From Nitrososphaerales archaeon (GTDB taxonomy: Archaea > Thermoproteota > Nitrososphaeria > Nitrososphaerales > JACPRH01), in assembly GCA_030745655.1 (NCBI GenBank), contig JASLOE010000002.1, forward strand, positions 1 through 38,760: a DNA stretch of 38,760 nucleotides, written 5' to 3'. The notes beneath the pieces are model-generated. The model searched no databases. It saw only the letters and a list, made by a program, of their open reading frames with translations, and had not been told where the DNA came from. A program made the position numbers and the translations under genes. Position 1 is the first letter of the stretch. Every line of letters starts with the position of its first letter. This document shows positions 31,597 through 38,760 of this stretch, piece after piece.

Positions 31597-31896
31597 GTGT
31601 CCAAGAAAAAAACTGGAAAAAATGCTGCAAAAGCTAGTAAAGAAAAAAAAATCAAAATATCTATCTCTATAGGTCCACCAAGACTGACAAGGTTTGAACG
31701 AGCTAGGGTAATTGGAGCTAGGTCTCTTCAATTAGCACTTGGTGCTCCTTCATTTATTCATGTTCCATCAGATATTACAGATCCTATTAGTTTGACATTG
31801 CTAGAGATTGAAAAACATGCACTTCCATTATCAATTCGACGGTCGCTTCCAAATGATGTGTATCAAGATATTCCAATTGATGCACTAATGTATTAA
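31597..31896 (+). CDS. rpoK: DNA-directed RNA polymerase subunit K (Rpo6/RpoK)
   Basis: 99 residues from a GTG. After a lysine-rich N-terminal tail of about 25 residues comes the Rpb6/omega core LTRFERARVIGARSLQLALGAP (about 32-53), then PISLTLLEIEKHALPLSIRRSLPNDVYQDIP. The subunit clamps the large subunits of RNA polymerase. It is followed 64 bp later by alba on the same strand. A TATA-like gatttattt lies at about 31516-31524. Confidence 0.93.
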   Translation: MSKKKTGKNAAKASKEKKIKISISIGPPRLTRFERARVIGARSLQLALGAPSFIHVPSDITDPISLTLLEIEKHALPLSIRRSLPNDVYQDIPIDALMY

Positions 31897-31960
31897 GATA
31901 TTTTACTAAAAAGTAAATTTAATATAGTCTGTTTTCCACCTTTAATATTAGCTGATCAAT

Positions 31961-32410
31961 ATGTCAAAAAATGAATCTGAGAAAAAAACCGAAATCAAGT
32001 CTGCTCCAACTAAAGTAGCAAAGACTCTTTCACCAGCACCAAAGCCAACATCTGTGACTGAGAAGAAACCTGCTCCAGTCTCTGAACCTAAAAAGACTAC
32101 TCCTGTGCAAGTACAAGCTGAAAAGACTGCACCTGTAAGGGCTTCTTCAAATCATATCTATATTGGCAAAAAACCTGTAATGAGTTATGCGATGTCATCG
32201 CTCATCCAGCTAACTGCCAGTGGAGAAATAGTTCTAAAGGCACGTGGCTTGGCAATATCAAGAGCTGTGGACGTCGCTGAAATAGTAACAAAGCGCCTTG
32301 GAAATAACGCGTATGCTATCAAGAAAGTAGACATAGACACAGAAAAACTTGGTGAAGGTGAGGATATTCGAAGTGTATCCACTATCGAGCTTATAGTTGG
32401 AAAGAAGTAG
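31961..32410 (+). CDS. albA: DNA/RNA-binding chromatin protein Alba with long N-terminal tail
   Basis: 149 residues. Residues 64-149 are an Alba domain: NHIYIGKKPVMSYAMSS (with the DNA-contacting lysine pair, residues 70-71), then ASGEIVLKARGLAISRAVDVAEIVTKRL and a C-terminal strand VSTIELIVGKK. Residues 1-63 are a disordered Lys/Pro/Ala/Thr-rich tail with repeated PxP, KKP and EKxAP units. Ordinary archaeal Alba proteins are about 90-100 residues. The tail resembles eukaryotic histone tails in composition only; its role is unknown. Confidence 0.9.
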   Translation: MSKNESEKKTEIKSAPTKVAKTLSPAPKPTSVTEKKPAPVSEPKKTTPVQVQAEKTAPVRASSNHIYIGKKPVMSYAMSSLIQLTASGEIVLKARGLAISRAVDVAEIVTKRLGNNAYAIKKVDIDTEKLGEGEDIRSVSTIELIVGKK

Positions 32411-32460
32411 CCTTTCACTAACGGTATAATTCACTCAATTAATACAAAATAAAAAAACTT

Positions 32461-32511
32461 CCACGCAGAAGTCAACGTGGTTCTATTCGTAATCATATCG
32501 GTAGATATGAT
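32461..32511. terminator. Two hairpins between the convergent alba and apgM genes
   Basis: First hairpin: CCACG (32461-32465) and CGTGG (32476-32480) around a 10-base loop. Second: ATCATATC (32492-32499), loop GGTA, GATATGAT (32504-32511), a perfect 8-bp stem. They lie in the 244-bp gap between two 3' ends. They may form a bidirectional 3' end or a small structured RNA. Nothing else was found in this gap. Confidence 0.4.
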
Positions 32512-32654
32512 AACCTATGCAAACATAATTTCATTAGCTTATTCACCGGAATGATGTGCTATTCATAATCAATGATGAATTGTTTTGAATTAATTAATGA
32601 GATTATCCATTTAAAGAAATAATGGCATTCTGTTGATAAGTTTGAAATTGTTTA

Positions 32655-33914
32655 TTATGTCCTTCTCAAAGATAATGCTTTTGACAAAACATCTTTTCCC
32701 ATCATTACCCCTAATCTCCCCTTTGCTGCTTCTTTCTCTGTGAATCTGCAAACATTGTCACGTTCTATATTTTGACCAGAAATAAGTATTGGTACCGGAT
32801 CTGAACTGTGTCCCTTTATGATACATGGGGTAGAGTGATCCGCTGAAACTAGAAATATTGTATTTTTAATATCTACTTTTTGGGTTAATGGGTGGAAGAA
32901 ATCTGAATCAATTGTCTCAACAATTTTTTTCTTGAGTTTCACGTCTCCATCATGTCCTGGCTCATCTGGACCTTTGATGTGAATGTAAACAGCATCGTAT
33001 ATCTGCAAAAGTTCTATGGTTTTTTTTGCTTTGATATGATAATCTGATGTGTTGCCTGCTTTATAATCTCTCATACCGGTTATTTTTGCAACTCCTTTCT
33101 CAACAGGCATATCTAGGATAGATGCAAATTTTGTATTGTGCAGATTCGGTATTTTTTTAATTTTTGGGAGGGTGTTTCCTGCATCTCTAAGTAGCAGAAC
33201 ATTGGCGGGTCTCATTCCGTTTCTTGCTCTTTTGACATTCACTTCATGAGTTTTGAGGACAGATATTGCTTTTTCAGTAAATTCATTTACAAGATATGCT
33301 GCTAACCTTGCTTCTTCATTGTCTTTCAAAGGCTCAGCCTTTTGTAAATATAACCCACCACTTGTTTCTTTGGCAACCCCTATTCCCCCAATTCGGTCAT
33401 AAGCAGGGTCAGTGTTACTTATTTCAGCAGAAAGTTTCTTACCATCTACTTCAATCTTCAATACTGTTCTATGTGCAATCGTTGGTACAAATTCGAAAGT
33501 AGCATTGTGTGAGAGCTTAATTTTCTTGAGTGAATCAGCTAGACCTTTTGCTTCTTTTTGTAAAAGATTACGACCAGCCCGTCTATCAATCACTATACCT
33601 TTATCTCCGAGCGTAGCAAAGTTGCCTCTTAAAGCTAGGTCACCATTCTTAAAATTCATTCCTACGCCTACAGCTTCAACTACTCCTCTACCAAAGTAAT
33701 TTGAAGAAAGATCATATCCGAGCATACAGAAAACTGCAATATCCGATTCAGGAGAGATGCCTTTACCTACCGGATGGACAATTCCTGTTATTCCATCTCT
33801 TGTTAGCTTATCGAGATTTGGGGTATAAGCTGCTTCCAAAGGTGTAAGGTGATTCAGTTTTGGATTTGGTCTATCCCCTACGCCGTCAAGAAGGACATAA
33901 ATCAATTTTCCCAT
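32655..33914 (-). CDS. apgM: 2,3-bisphosphoglycerate-independent phosphoglycerate mutase, archaeal type
   Basis: About 419 residues from the ATG of MGKLIYVLLDGVGDRP; an ATG 60 bp upstream would add an unconserved Ser/Asn/Lys-rich stretch. Motifs: LDGVGD (metal), PESDIAVFCMLGYD with the expected nucleophile Ser, GRGVVEAVGVGM, HIKGPDEPGHDGD and VSADHSTPC. It interconverts 3- and 2-phosphoglycerate in glycolysis/gluconeogenesis. It is the second member of the family in this window and the more canonical one. A TATA-like aaatattc lies at about 33984-33991 on the minus strand. Confidence 0.9.
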   Translation of the reverse strand: MGKLIYVLLDGVGDRPNPKLNHLTPLEAAYTPNLDKLTRDGITGIVHPVGKGISPESDIAVFCMLGYDLSSNYFGRGVVEAVGVGMNFKNGDLALRGNFATLGDKGIVIDRRAGRNLLQKEAKGLADSLKKIKLSHNATFEFVPTIAHRTVLKIEVDGKKLSAEISNTDPAYDRIGGIGVAKETSGGLYLQKAEPLKDNEEARLAAYLVNEFTEKAISVLKTHEVNVKRARNGMRPANVLLLRDAGNTLPKIKKIPNLHNTKFASILDMPVEKGVAKITGMRDYKAGNTSDYHIKAKKTIELLQIYDAVYIHIKGPDEPGHDGDVKLKKKIVETIDSDFFHPLTQKVDIKNTIFLVSADHSTPCIIKGHSSDPVPILISGQNIERDNVCRFTEKEAAKGRLGVMMGKDVLSKALSLRRT

Positions 33915-34125
33915 GGCTGAATTGCTTACAGATGATACTTTATTTTTGTTGCTATGTTTGCAGTATACTACCATACATATAGAGAATATTTATGTTCAAA
34001 TTGTTTTTACATCAATAACGAGTTTTAATATTTTAACGATACTTGACTGATTTGTCCAGCGTTTATATTAAATAATGGATATAGATATGGTTTTTCTGGA
34101 TCGTTAAAGAAATCAAAAAAAGTGT

Positions 34126-34632
34126 CTATTCTAGGAATATTTTATTCCATTTTTTAGCTATGTAATATGATAGTCGCCAGAATCCTACTGACGGTGGTTT
34201 TTGGGGTATATCAAATATATTCTTCATGTAAACATAAAGTGTCCTTTTGCTGCGGTTATCCCATACAGGAACATTTCTGCGGATAAATCCCATTGAGATT
34301 AAAGTTCTAAGTACTGTCATGTAGAAATTTCGTTTGCTATATTTGAAAGGTATTCCATTATCATACAAGTTTCCGCTTTGGATTTCATCTGCAAAAATAC
34401 TTACTGCACTTTTAGATGCTTGACCATCTTTAGATTTAAGCCATTCTATAAATATCCTTGCGGCCGTTTGAGTCTTTCTATTAGGAAAGATTATTTCAAG
34501 TGCGTCTTTTGCACCTATAATTTTCTCCTCAGAGAAAACTATTCTCATTCCAATCTTCTTTTTATCTTTGTTCTCTGAATACTGTTTAGATTCTTCTATT
34601 TCTAATTCTTGAATAGACTGAACCTTTGCCAT
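34126..34632 (-). CDS. Uncharacterised protein, possible winged-helix DNA-binding protein
   Basis: 168 residues, not recognised. The N-terminus is charged (EESKQYSENKDKKK). The middle part IIFPNRKTQTAARIFIEWLKSKDGQASKSAVSIFADEI and YDNGIPFKYSKRNFYMTVLRTLISMGFIRR looks like helix-turn-helix followed by a winged region (VPVWDNRSKRTLYVYMKN). It lacks transmembrane segments. The composition is like its neighbours and no mobile-element genes are nearby. Transcription is away from the zinc-ribbon gene region, and 3' of it lies the apgM promoter. Confidence 0.55.
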   Translation of the reverse strand: MAKVQSIQELEIEESKQYSENKDKKKIGMRIVFSEEKIIGAKDALEIIFPNRKTQTAARIFIEWLKSKDGQASKSAVSIFADEIQSGNLYDNGIPFKYSKRNFYMTVLRTLISMGFIRRNVPVWDNRSKRTLYVYMKNIFDIPQKPPSVGFWRLSYYIAKKWNKIFLE

Positions 34633-34839
34633 ATTGGTACAATATTGAAAGTACTGAATATTTAAAAAAGAATTGAACGTTAGTAGAATGAGACTAAAAG
34701 GTAAAAAAAGGCAAAGGATTACAATTGAAGAAATCTAAATGATGATCTGACTGTAAATATTTTGAAATATATTTTCTTGGGCTATAAAAATTGTTTACAT
34801 AGATTTATGACCAAATAAATGCATAGCCGTCTCTATCTT

Positions 34840-34874
34840 GTTAAGAAAGAACTTCGTTCTTATCCTTGCTTAAC
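34840..34874 (-). terminator. Nested hairpin at the 3' end of the zinc-ribbon gene
   Basis: On the plus strand AAGAAC (34847-34852), loop TTC, GTTCTT (34856-34861) is a perfect stem. It is enclosed by GTTAAG (34840-34845) and CTTAAC (34869-34874), also perfectly complementary. The outer arm includes the stop codon of the gene on the minus strand. Probable transcript 3'-end structure. Confidence 0.45.
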
Positions 34875-35091
34875 GTTTTTTCTTACTTAGCCACCAGTCT
34901 AGATATTCTGAATGTTCACGTGTTTTCTTTCGTCTGCCGTCTTCTTCATATCTTTTATCTCGCTCCTTATCTCGGATATTTAGAATTTCGTCTTTGGTTA
35001 CGAAGAGGCCACAACTTTTGCAGAGGTAACGTTTAGTCGGAATATCGTAGAAGAATGCTCCACCACATTCGGGACAGAACTGTTGAGACAT
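34870..35091 (-). CDS. Small zinc-ribbon protein, function unknown
   Basis: 73 residues with an N-terminal zinc ribbon: Cys6-x2-Cys9 and Cys24-x2-Cys27 (FCPECGGAFF...YLCKSCGLFV), resembling the TFIIS/RpoM-type N-terminal ribbon. A strongly charged helix follows (residues about 36-65, rich in Arg/Lys/Glu/Asp), ending EYLDWWLSKKKR. It may bind nucleic acid or RNA polymerase. It is too short to be a full TFS. It is divergent from the PRPP synthetase gene across 176 bp. Confidence 0.65.
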   Translation of the reverse strand: MSQQFCPECGGAFFYDIPTKRYLCKSCGLFVTKDEILNIRDKERDKRYEEDGRRKKTREHSEYLDWWLSKKKR

Positions 35092-35297
35092 ATTGAGTTT
35101 ACCTCGGAAAAAACCGCCCTTAAAAGGTTACCTTATTCTAATCTTCTATTTATTGGTCTTTGATAATGTTGTTTGAAATATTGTGATTCAGTTGATTAGA
35201 TTTGTTTATTGATATAATTGGTATTGTTTCTCAAGATTATCCAAGTTTTTTTGAGTAGAATTAAATAGTGGTCTTTTTAGCTGTCTCATGTTTCGAA

Positions 35298-36221
35298 ATG
35301 GCTAATGACTCCCCAAATGGAGATTTTGGCACTACCAAAGATTGGTGTATTGTTCCAGGACCGGCATCGAGAGATTTAGCAGTAAAGATTTCTGAGCATT
35401 TAGATGCTGATTTGATTGATATTGGATTCAAGCTATTTCCGGATGGTGAAAGTAAGATTACTTTGCTTAATAAAGTACGTAACCGTCCTATAATATTGGT
35501 TCAATCCGCTTATCCTCCAGTTGATAGACACCTCTTTCAAGCTTTAATATTATCACATAAGTTGAGTGAAGAAGGGGCAGAGGTGTATGGTGTTATTCCA
35601 TATTTGCCTTATGCTAGGCAGGACCGAGAGTTTTTGAAGGGAGAAATTGTGAGTATGCGTGTTATCGCAAGACTCTTTAGATCTGTTGGGATGAGAAGGT
35701 TCACCACTGTTGATATTCATAGTGTGGAGGGCTTAAGTAACTTCTCAATTCCATCATACAGTGCTTCTGCTGTTCCTCTTCTTGCTAAGTATCTGCAGAA
35801 TAATTTTAAGTTAGTTAACCCTATAGCAGCTTCGCCAGACTTTGGTGGTTCCGCTAGAGTTGAGGCATTTTCTAAGATTCTTGGTATTGACCATTTATCC
35901 TTAGAGAAAACTAGAGATAAAGCTACTGGTGAGGTTCAGGTTAAACCCTTGGGTTCAGATGTATCCGGTAGAGATGCCATTATCGTGGATGATATTATCT
36001 CTACAGGTAGAAGTATTCAAAAAGCATGTATTCAACTTAAAAAATCTGGAGCTAATCGAGTGATTGCTGCTTGTACGCATCCAGTACTGGTTGGGAATGC
36101 TCTTGAGAAGATGCACAATGCAGGTGTGGATGAGGTTATAGGTACAAACACTATTCCTCAATCAGTCTCTAAGGTTGATGTATCTTCTGCAATAGCCGAG
36201 CACTTCAAAACTCTCGGATAA
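35298..36221 (+). CDS. prs: Ribose-phosphate pyrophosphokinase (PRPP synthetase)
   Basis: About 307 residues from the ATG at 35298 (MANDSPNGDFG); a GTG 30 bp upstream is the alternative. Motifs: FPDGESKI near residue 50, YLPYARQDREF (ATP-binding), DIHS (Mg/ribose-5-phosphate), FGGSARVE, and the PRPP loop AIIVDDIISTGRS. It makes PRPP for nucleotides, histidine and NAD. Followed 25 bp later by the tRNA methyltransferase gene, probably co-transcribed. Confidence 0.94.
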   Translation: MANDSPNGDFGTTKDWCIVPGPASRDLAVKISEHLDADLIDIGFKLFPDGESKITLLNKVRNRPIILVQSAYPPVDRHLFQALILSHKLSEEGAEVYGVIPYLPYARQDREFLKGEIVSMRVIARLFRSVGMRRFTTVDIHSVEGLSNFSIPSYSASAVPLLAKYLQNNFKLVNPIAASPDFGGSARVEAFSKILGIDHLSLEKTRDKATGEVQVKPLGSDVSGRDAIIVDDIISTGRSIQKACIQLKKSGANRVIAACTHPVLVGNALEKMHNAGVDEVIGTNTIPQSVSKVDVSSAIAEHFKTLG

Positions 36222-36246
36222 CCCTGACTTGTTTTCTATCTCAGAT

Positions 36247-37254
36247 ATGTCACAAAGAAGTTTATTCATACTCTCTGGTGAGAATTCAACTATACCTAAA
36301 GGTGAAATTGAGGCACTTGTGAAGACATATTCGCAAAAAACCGAAATTAGTTTCCCCTGTAGTCGAGTAGCTATTGTAAATGGTCCAATAGATCCAACAG
36401 TAATCACAAAAAGAGCAGCATATGTTCGTTTGGGTGGCAAATACATAGATTCAATGGATTTACCACTGGATGAAACTTTTAAGAGAATCAATTTTACTAA
36501 ATTATCTAAATTCAATAGTTTTGCAGCACGAATTTACAACCTTTCAAAGGTTGCTATACCTCCAGAAGTTGAAGGTTCCTTAGGTTATGCGGTAAAGGAG
36601 AGATTTCCTTCAGCTAAAGTTTCTTTAAAGACGCCAGATATGATAGTGGCTGGAGTTATATGTGATAATTTCTTTCACATTTGTGCAGTTGATGCTGCTT
36701 CAACATTAAGGTCTTGGACCAATCGTCGGCCACGAATAAGACCTTTCTTTCACCCATCTGCTTTGTACTCAAAATTTGCGAGATTGCTTGTAAATCTATC
36801 TCGAGTAAAGGAGACTGATGTTTTGCTTGATCCATTCTGTGGAACTGGTAGTGTTATTATTGAAGCAGGAGAAATTGGTGTGCAGTCGATTGGTATCGAT
36901 ATTTCTAAGAGAATGTGTAAAGGAGCCTTAAAGAACCTTAAACATTTCAACACATTTAGCTTTAATGTTTTACATAGTGATGCTGAGAAAATCCCACTTA
37001 TGCGTGTTGATGGTGTGGCAACTGATATTCCATATGGCCGTGCTTCTTCTACTTATAAGCGTAAAACAGAATCTTTAGTTAACAATCTTGCTGAAACTCT
37101 TGAAATTCTTCTGCCTGTAGGTAAATATGCTTGTATAGTTCATCCAGATACCATTCGTATTATAGATAATAGACGGTTTAAACACGTACAGAAGCATATT
37201 CTGCCTATAAATAGGAGTCTTACCAGAGTAATAACAATACTAAAACGAGTCTAA
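36247..37254 (+). CDS. tRNA (guanine(10)-N2)-methyltransferase (Trm-G10/archaeal Trm11)
   Basis: About 335 residues from the ATG at 36247 (MSQRSLFILSGENS); a TTG at 36229 adds six. An N-terminal THUMP domain (residues about 60-155, long-form numbering, with FAARIYNLSK and DMIVAGVICDNFFHIC) binds the acceptor stem. The C-terminal SAM-dependent methyltransferase has FFHPSALYSKFARLLVNL, motif I DPFCGTGS (201-208) and motif IV TDIPYGRASST (265-275), where relatives usually read DPPYG. It methylates G10 to m2G/m2,2G. It lies 11 bp before the RNase Z frame, so tRNA modification and tRNA 3' maturation genes are linked. Confidence 0.88.
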   Translation: MSQRSLFILSGENSTIPKGEIEALVKTYSQKTEISFPCSRVAIVNGPIDPTVITKRAAYVRLGGKYIDSMDLPLDETFKRINFTKLSKFNSFAARIYNLSKVAIPPEVEGSLGYAVKERFPSAKVSLKTPDMIVAGVICDNFFHICAVDAASTLRSWTNRRPRIRPFFHPSALYSKFARLLVNLSRVKETDVLLDPFCGTGSVIIEAGEIGVQSIGIDISKRMCKGALKNLKHFNTFSFNVLHSDAEKIPLMRVDGVATDIPYGRASSTYKRKTESLVNNLAETLEILLPVGKYACIVHPDTIRIIDNRRFKHVQKHILPINRSLTRVITILKRV

Positions 37255-37328
37255 ATATTTGTGTAATGGGGGGAATTTATCTTTCAGATGTATTGCTTGA
37301 TGTCTTTAAACATCAAAGGGTGTTATTG

Positions 37329-38255
37329 TTGACAGATCTCAAATTAATATTCTTGGGTACTTCTGCATCAGTACCTACAATTCATAGGGGATTATCATCA
37401 GTCGCTGTTCTAAGAGATGGTGAATTATTTCTCTTTGATGCAGGAGAAGGTGTTCAACGGAGTTTTCCAAAGGCAAAAATTGGTTTCAATCGCAAGATGA
37501 GCATTTTTATCAGTCATCTGCATGGAGATCATTGTGTAGGTTTGCTGGGTCTCCTTCAGACAATGTCAATGGTTCAAAGGGATAAACCCCTAACGGTATA
37601 TGGACCACGAGGTTTGATAGGTTTTATACGTAATAATATTCGTTCATTGAAATTTGGTCTAACATTCCCGCTTGAAGTAAAGATTGTTAGAGAAGGTCTA
37701 GTGGTTGAGACAAGAGATTATTTTATCAAAGCTTGTATTGGTCAGCATAGAATGAAGAATTTTGTATATAGCCTTGAAGAAAAGGATAGACCTGGTGTGT
37801 TCAATCCTAAGGCTGCGAAGAACCTCAAGGTTCCTGAGGGTATTTTATGGTCTAAATTACAGAAGGGGGAAAGTGTAGAAATTAACGGAAAAATAATTAA
37901 TCCAAATCTTGTGCTTGGACCGAGTCGAAAAGGACGAAAAATAGTGATATCAGGGGATACGCGACCAACTCCAACTATCAAGCGCTTTATTTCTGGAGCA
38001 GATTTAGCAGTTCTGGAATCTACTTATTTTGATGATCATCAAGAAAAAGCTAAGGAAAATTTGCATATGACTGCTAGAGAAGCTGCTCAGATGGCTTCTG
38101 AGGCTGATGTTAACCAGCTAGCTTTGACACATTTCAGTTCAAGATATGATGATATTGCACCACTTCTTTCACAAGCTCAAGATATTCATCCTAATCTGAT
38201 TGTGGCGGAGGATTTCTTGGTTTTGAATATCCAATATCCTGACGAGAAAGTCTAA
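37329..38255 (+). CDS. rnz: Ribonuclease Z
   Basis: About 308 residues from a TTG at 37329 (MTDLKLIFLGTSASVPT), the usual RNase Z length. An ATG 63 bp upstream would add an unconserved stretch. The metallo-beta-lactamase motif ISHLHGDHCVGL (His63, His65, Asp67, His68), the loop KDRPGVFNPKAAKNLKVPEG, SGDTRPT and ALTHFSSRY complete the zinc site. It removes the 3' trailer of tRNA precursors before CCA addition. Confidence 0.93.
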   Translation: MTDLKLIFLGTSASVPTIHRGLSSVAVLRDGELFLFDAGEGVQRSFPKAKIGFNRKMSIFISHLHGDHCVGLLGLLQTMSMVQRDKPLTVYGPRGLIGFIRNNIRSLKFGLTFPLEVKIVREGLVVETRDYFIKACIGQHRMKNFVYSLEEKDRPGVFNPKAAKNLKVPEGILWSKLQKGESVEINGKIINPNLVLGPSRKGRKIVISGDTRPTPTIKRFISGADLAVLESTYFDDHQEKAKENLHMTAREAAQMASEADVNQLALTHFSSRYDDIAPLLSQAQDIHPNLIVAEDFLVLNIQYPDEKV

Positions 38256-38259
38256 TGTG

Positions 38260-38697
38260 CTATTCTTTGTCTGATTTTACTTTTGATGTTGAAGGAGAAA
38301 GCCAATCGATAATTTTTTCTGGTTTTGGACTATGAATATTGAGTTTTATATGGCCTAATGAAACATTTGTTTCATCTTCACATACATTAAGTACATTAAC
38401 ATATGCTGCCTGCTTGTGGAATAAAATCCATGTTTTACGCTTGGTGGAATTTGTGATTAGAAGTCTTCTGGTTACTCCAATACTTTGTTTTGACCGTATT
38501 TTCTTAAAAATGTTGTTTAGTCCTTCCTGATTATTAATTTCTGCTCTTAATCTTTCTTTTTTATCTTTTTTGAATAAGATTTCTTCAATACCAATAATAT
38601 TCTTTATTGCTTGTTTTACTTTTTGTGGATCTTCAGAACAGTTAAGTTGAGCTTCAACAATAATTTTTATCTTTTCGGGAAGAGGATTAATGTTCAA
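38260..38697 (-). CDS. UPF0201 family protein (predicted RNA-binding)
   Basis: 145 residues from a TTG. The N-terminal half has ferredoxin-like alternation (IKIIVEAQLNCSEDPQKVKQAIKNII), and the C-terminal half has KQAAYVNVLNVCEDETNVSLGHIKLNIHSPKPEKIIDWLSP, where the LGHI.L.I....PEKIIDWL end is the UPF0201 signature. Members have been proposed to be RNA-binding proteins related to the exosome or translation; no function is proven. Its start overlaps the stop of the upstream gene by 11 bp. It converges with RNase Z, 4 bp apart. Confidence 0.8.
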   Translation of the reverse strand: MNINPLPEKIKIIVEAQLNCSEDPQKVKQAIKNIIGIEEILFKKDKKERLRAEINNQEGLNNIFKKIRSKQSIGVTRRLLITNSTKRKTWILFHKQAAYVNVLNVCEDETNVSLGHIKLNIHSPKPEKIIDWLSPSTSKVKSDKE

Positions 38698-38760
38698 GTT
38701 GATTAACCCAATTTATGAGCACTTTTCGTGTTTTCTCTCTAAGTTGCTCAATAGTTATTC
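38687..38760 (-). CDS. C-terminal fragment of a protein upstream of UPF0201 (possibly UPF0200 kinase-like)
   Basis: The last 23 codons of a minus-strand frame that continues past the window edge, ending at TAA (38687-38689) inside the UPF0201 start. It ends with ITIEQLREKTRKVLINWVN. UPF0200 P-loop kinase-like proteins (dephospho-CoA kinase-like) are the usual upstream partner of UPF0201 in archaea and end in a similar charged helix. The identity rests on context and overlap only. Confidence 0.45.
   Translation of the reverse strand, partial: ITIEQLREKTRKVLINWVNQLEH

Noticed and set aside
32560-32640. ATGATGA in the alba-apgM gap as a C/D box RNA
   Set aside because: No CTGA D box at a suitable distance.
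34738-34752. ATGATGA followed by CTGA, like box C and box D of a guide RNA
   Set aside because: The boxes are adjacent, leaving no room for a guide between C and D, and no C'/D' pair follows.
1-38760. CRISPR arrays, transposases, integrases, toxin-antitoxin or other defence genes
   Set aside because: None were seen; the window is core metabolism and information processing.

Overview
This is a low-GC archaeal chromosome segment. The evidence is a proteasome/SBDS/exosome (Rrp4-Rrp41-Rrp42)/L37Ae/Pcc1/prefoldin operon, RNA polymerase subunit K (Rpo6), Alba, pyruvoyl arginine decarboxylase, LysW-carrier arginine/lysine synthesis, and the archaeal mevalonate route through aconitase X and a UbiD-family decarboxylase. 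TTG and GTG starts are frequent and many genes overlap by a few bases. The gene set would fit a TACK-type archaeon (Bathyarchaeia or Nitrososphaeria relatives), but one window cannot settle the lineage. No tRNA, rRNA, insertion sequence, phage gene or CRISPR array was seen. No stretch longer than 300 bases lacks a gene.

Left part (1-11,700): a SIS-domain sugar-phosphate isomerase is followed by a four-gene ECF vitamin/metal-type importer on the minus strand. Next comes the minus-strand information-processing operon psmA, SBDS, rrp4, rrp41, rrp42, L37Ae, pcc1, prefoldin beta and a DHH phosphoesterase (9755 down to 4059). Then come arginine decarboxylase (polyamine synthesis), a DUF371 protein and an ACT-domain protein divergent from argG.

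Middle (11,773-22,523): one long plus-strand arginine/lysine block: argG, argH, a first LysW, argX, argC/lysY, argB/lysZ, argD/lysJ, a broken Lrp/AsnC regulator, homocitrate synthase, a second LysW, lysX and lysK/argE. There are two carrier proteins and two ligases but only one kinase, reductase, aminotransferase and deacylase. The shared enzymes therefore probably serve both pathways, as in Sulfolobus. The regulator gene has two in-frame stops. Two similar 17-bp inverted repeats lie at its end and in front of homocitrate synthase.

Mevalonate block (22,611-29,595): a UbiD-family decarboxylase and the large and small aconitase-X subunits (together phosphomevalonate to isopentenyl phosphate chemistry), then a phosphoglycerate-mutase-like protein preceded by a possible 14-codon leader ORF. 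Converging on these is a thiolase plus an HMG-CoA synthase with a DUF35 zinc-ribbon/OB domain fused at its N-terminus. This covers the first two and two later steps of isoprenoid-lipid synthesis.

Right part (29,722-38,760): a small membrane protein, NAD synthetase, a cyclophilin-like protein, RpoK, Alba with a long Lys/Pro/Ala tail, a second phosphoglycerate mutase, a small orphan possible DNA-binding protein, a zinc-ribbon protein, PRPP synthetase, tRNA G10 methyltransferase, RNase Z, a UPF0201 protein and the tail of its upstream neighbour. Several intergenic regions hold perfect inverted repeats.
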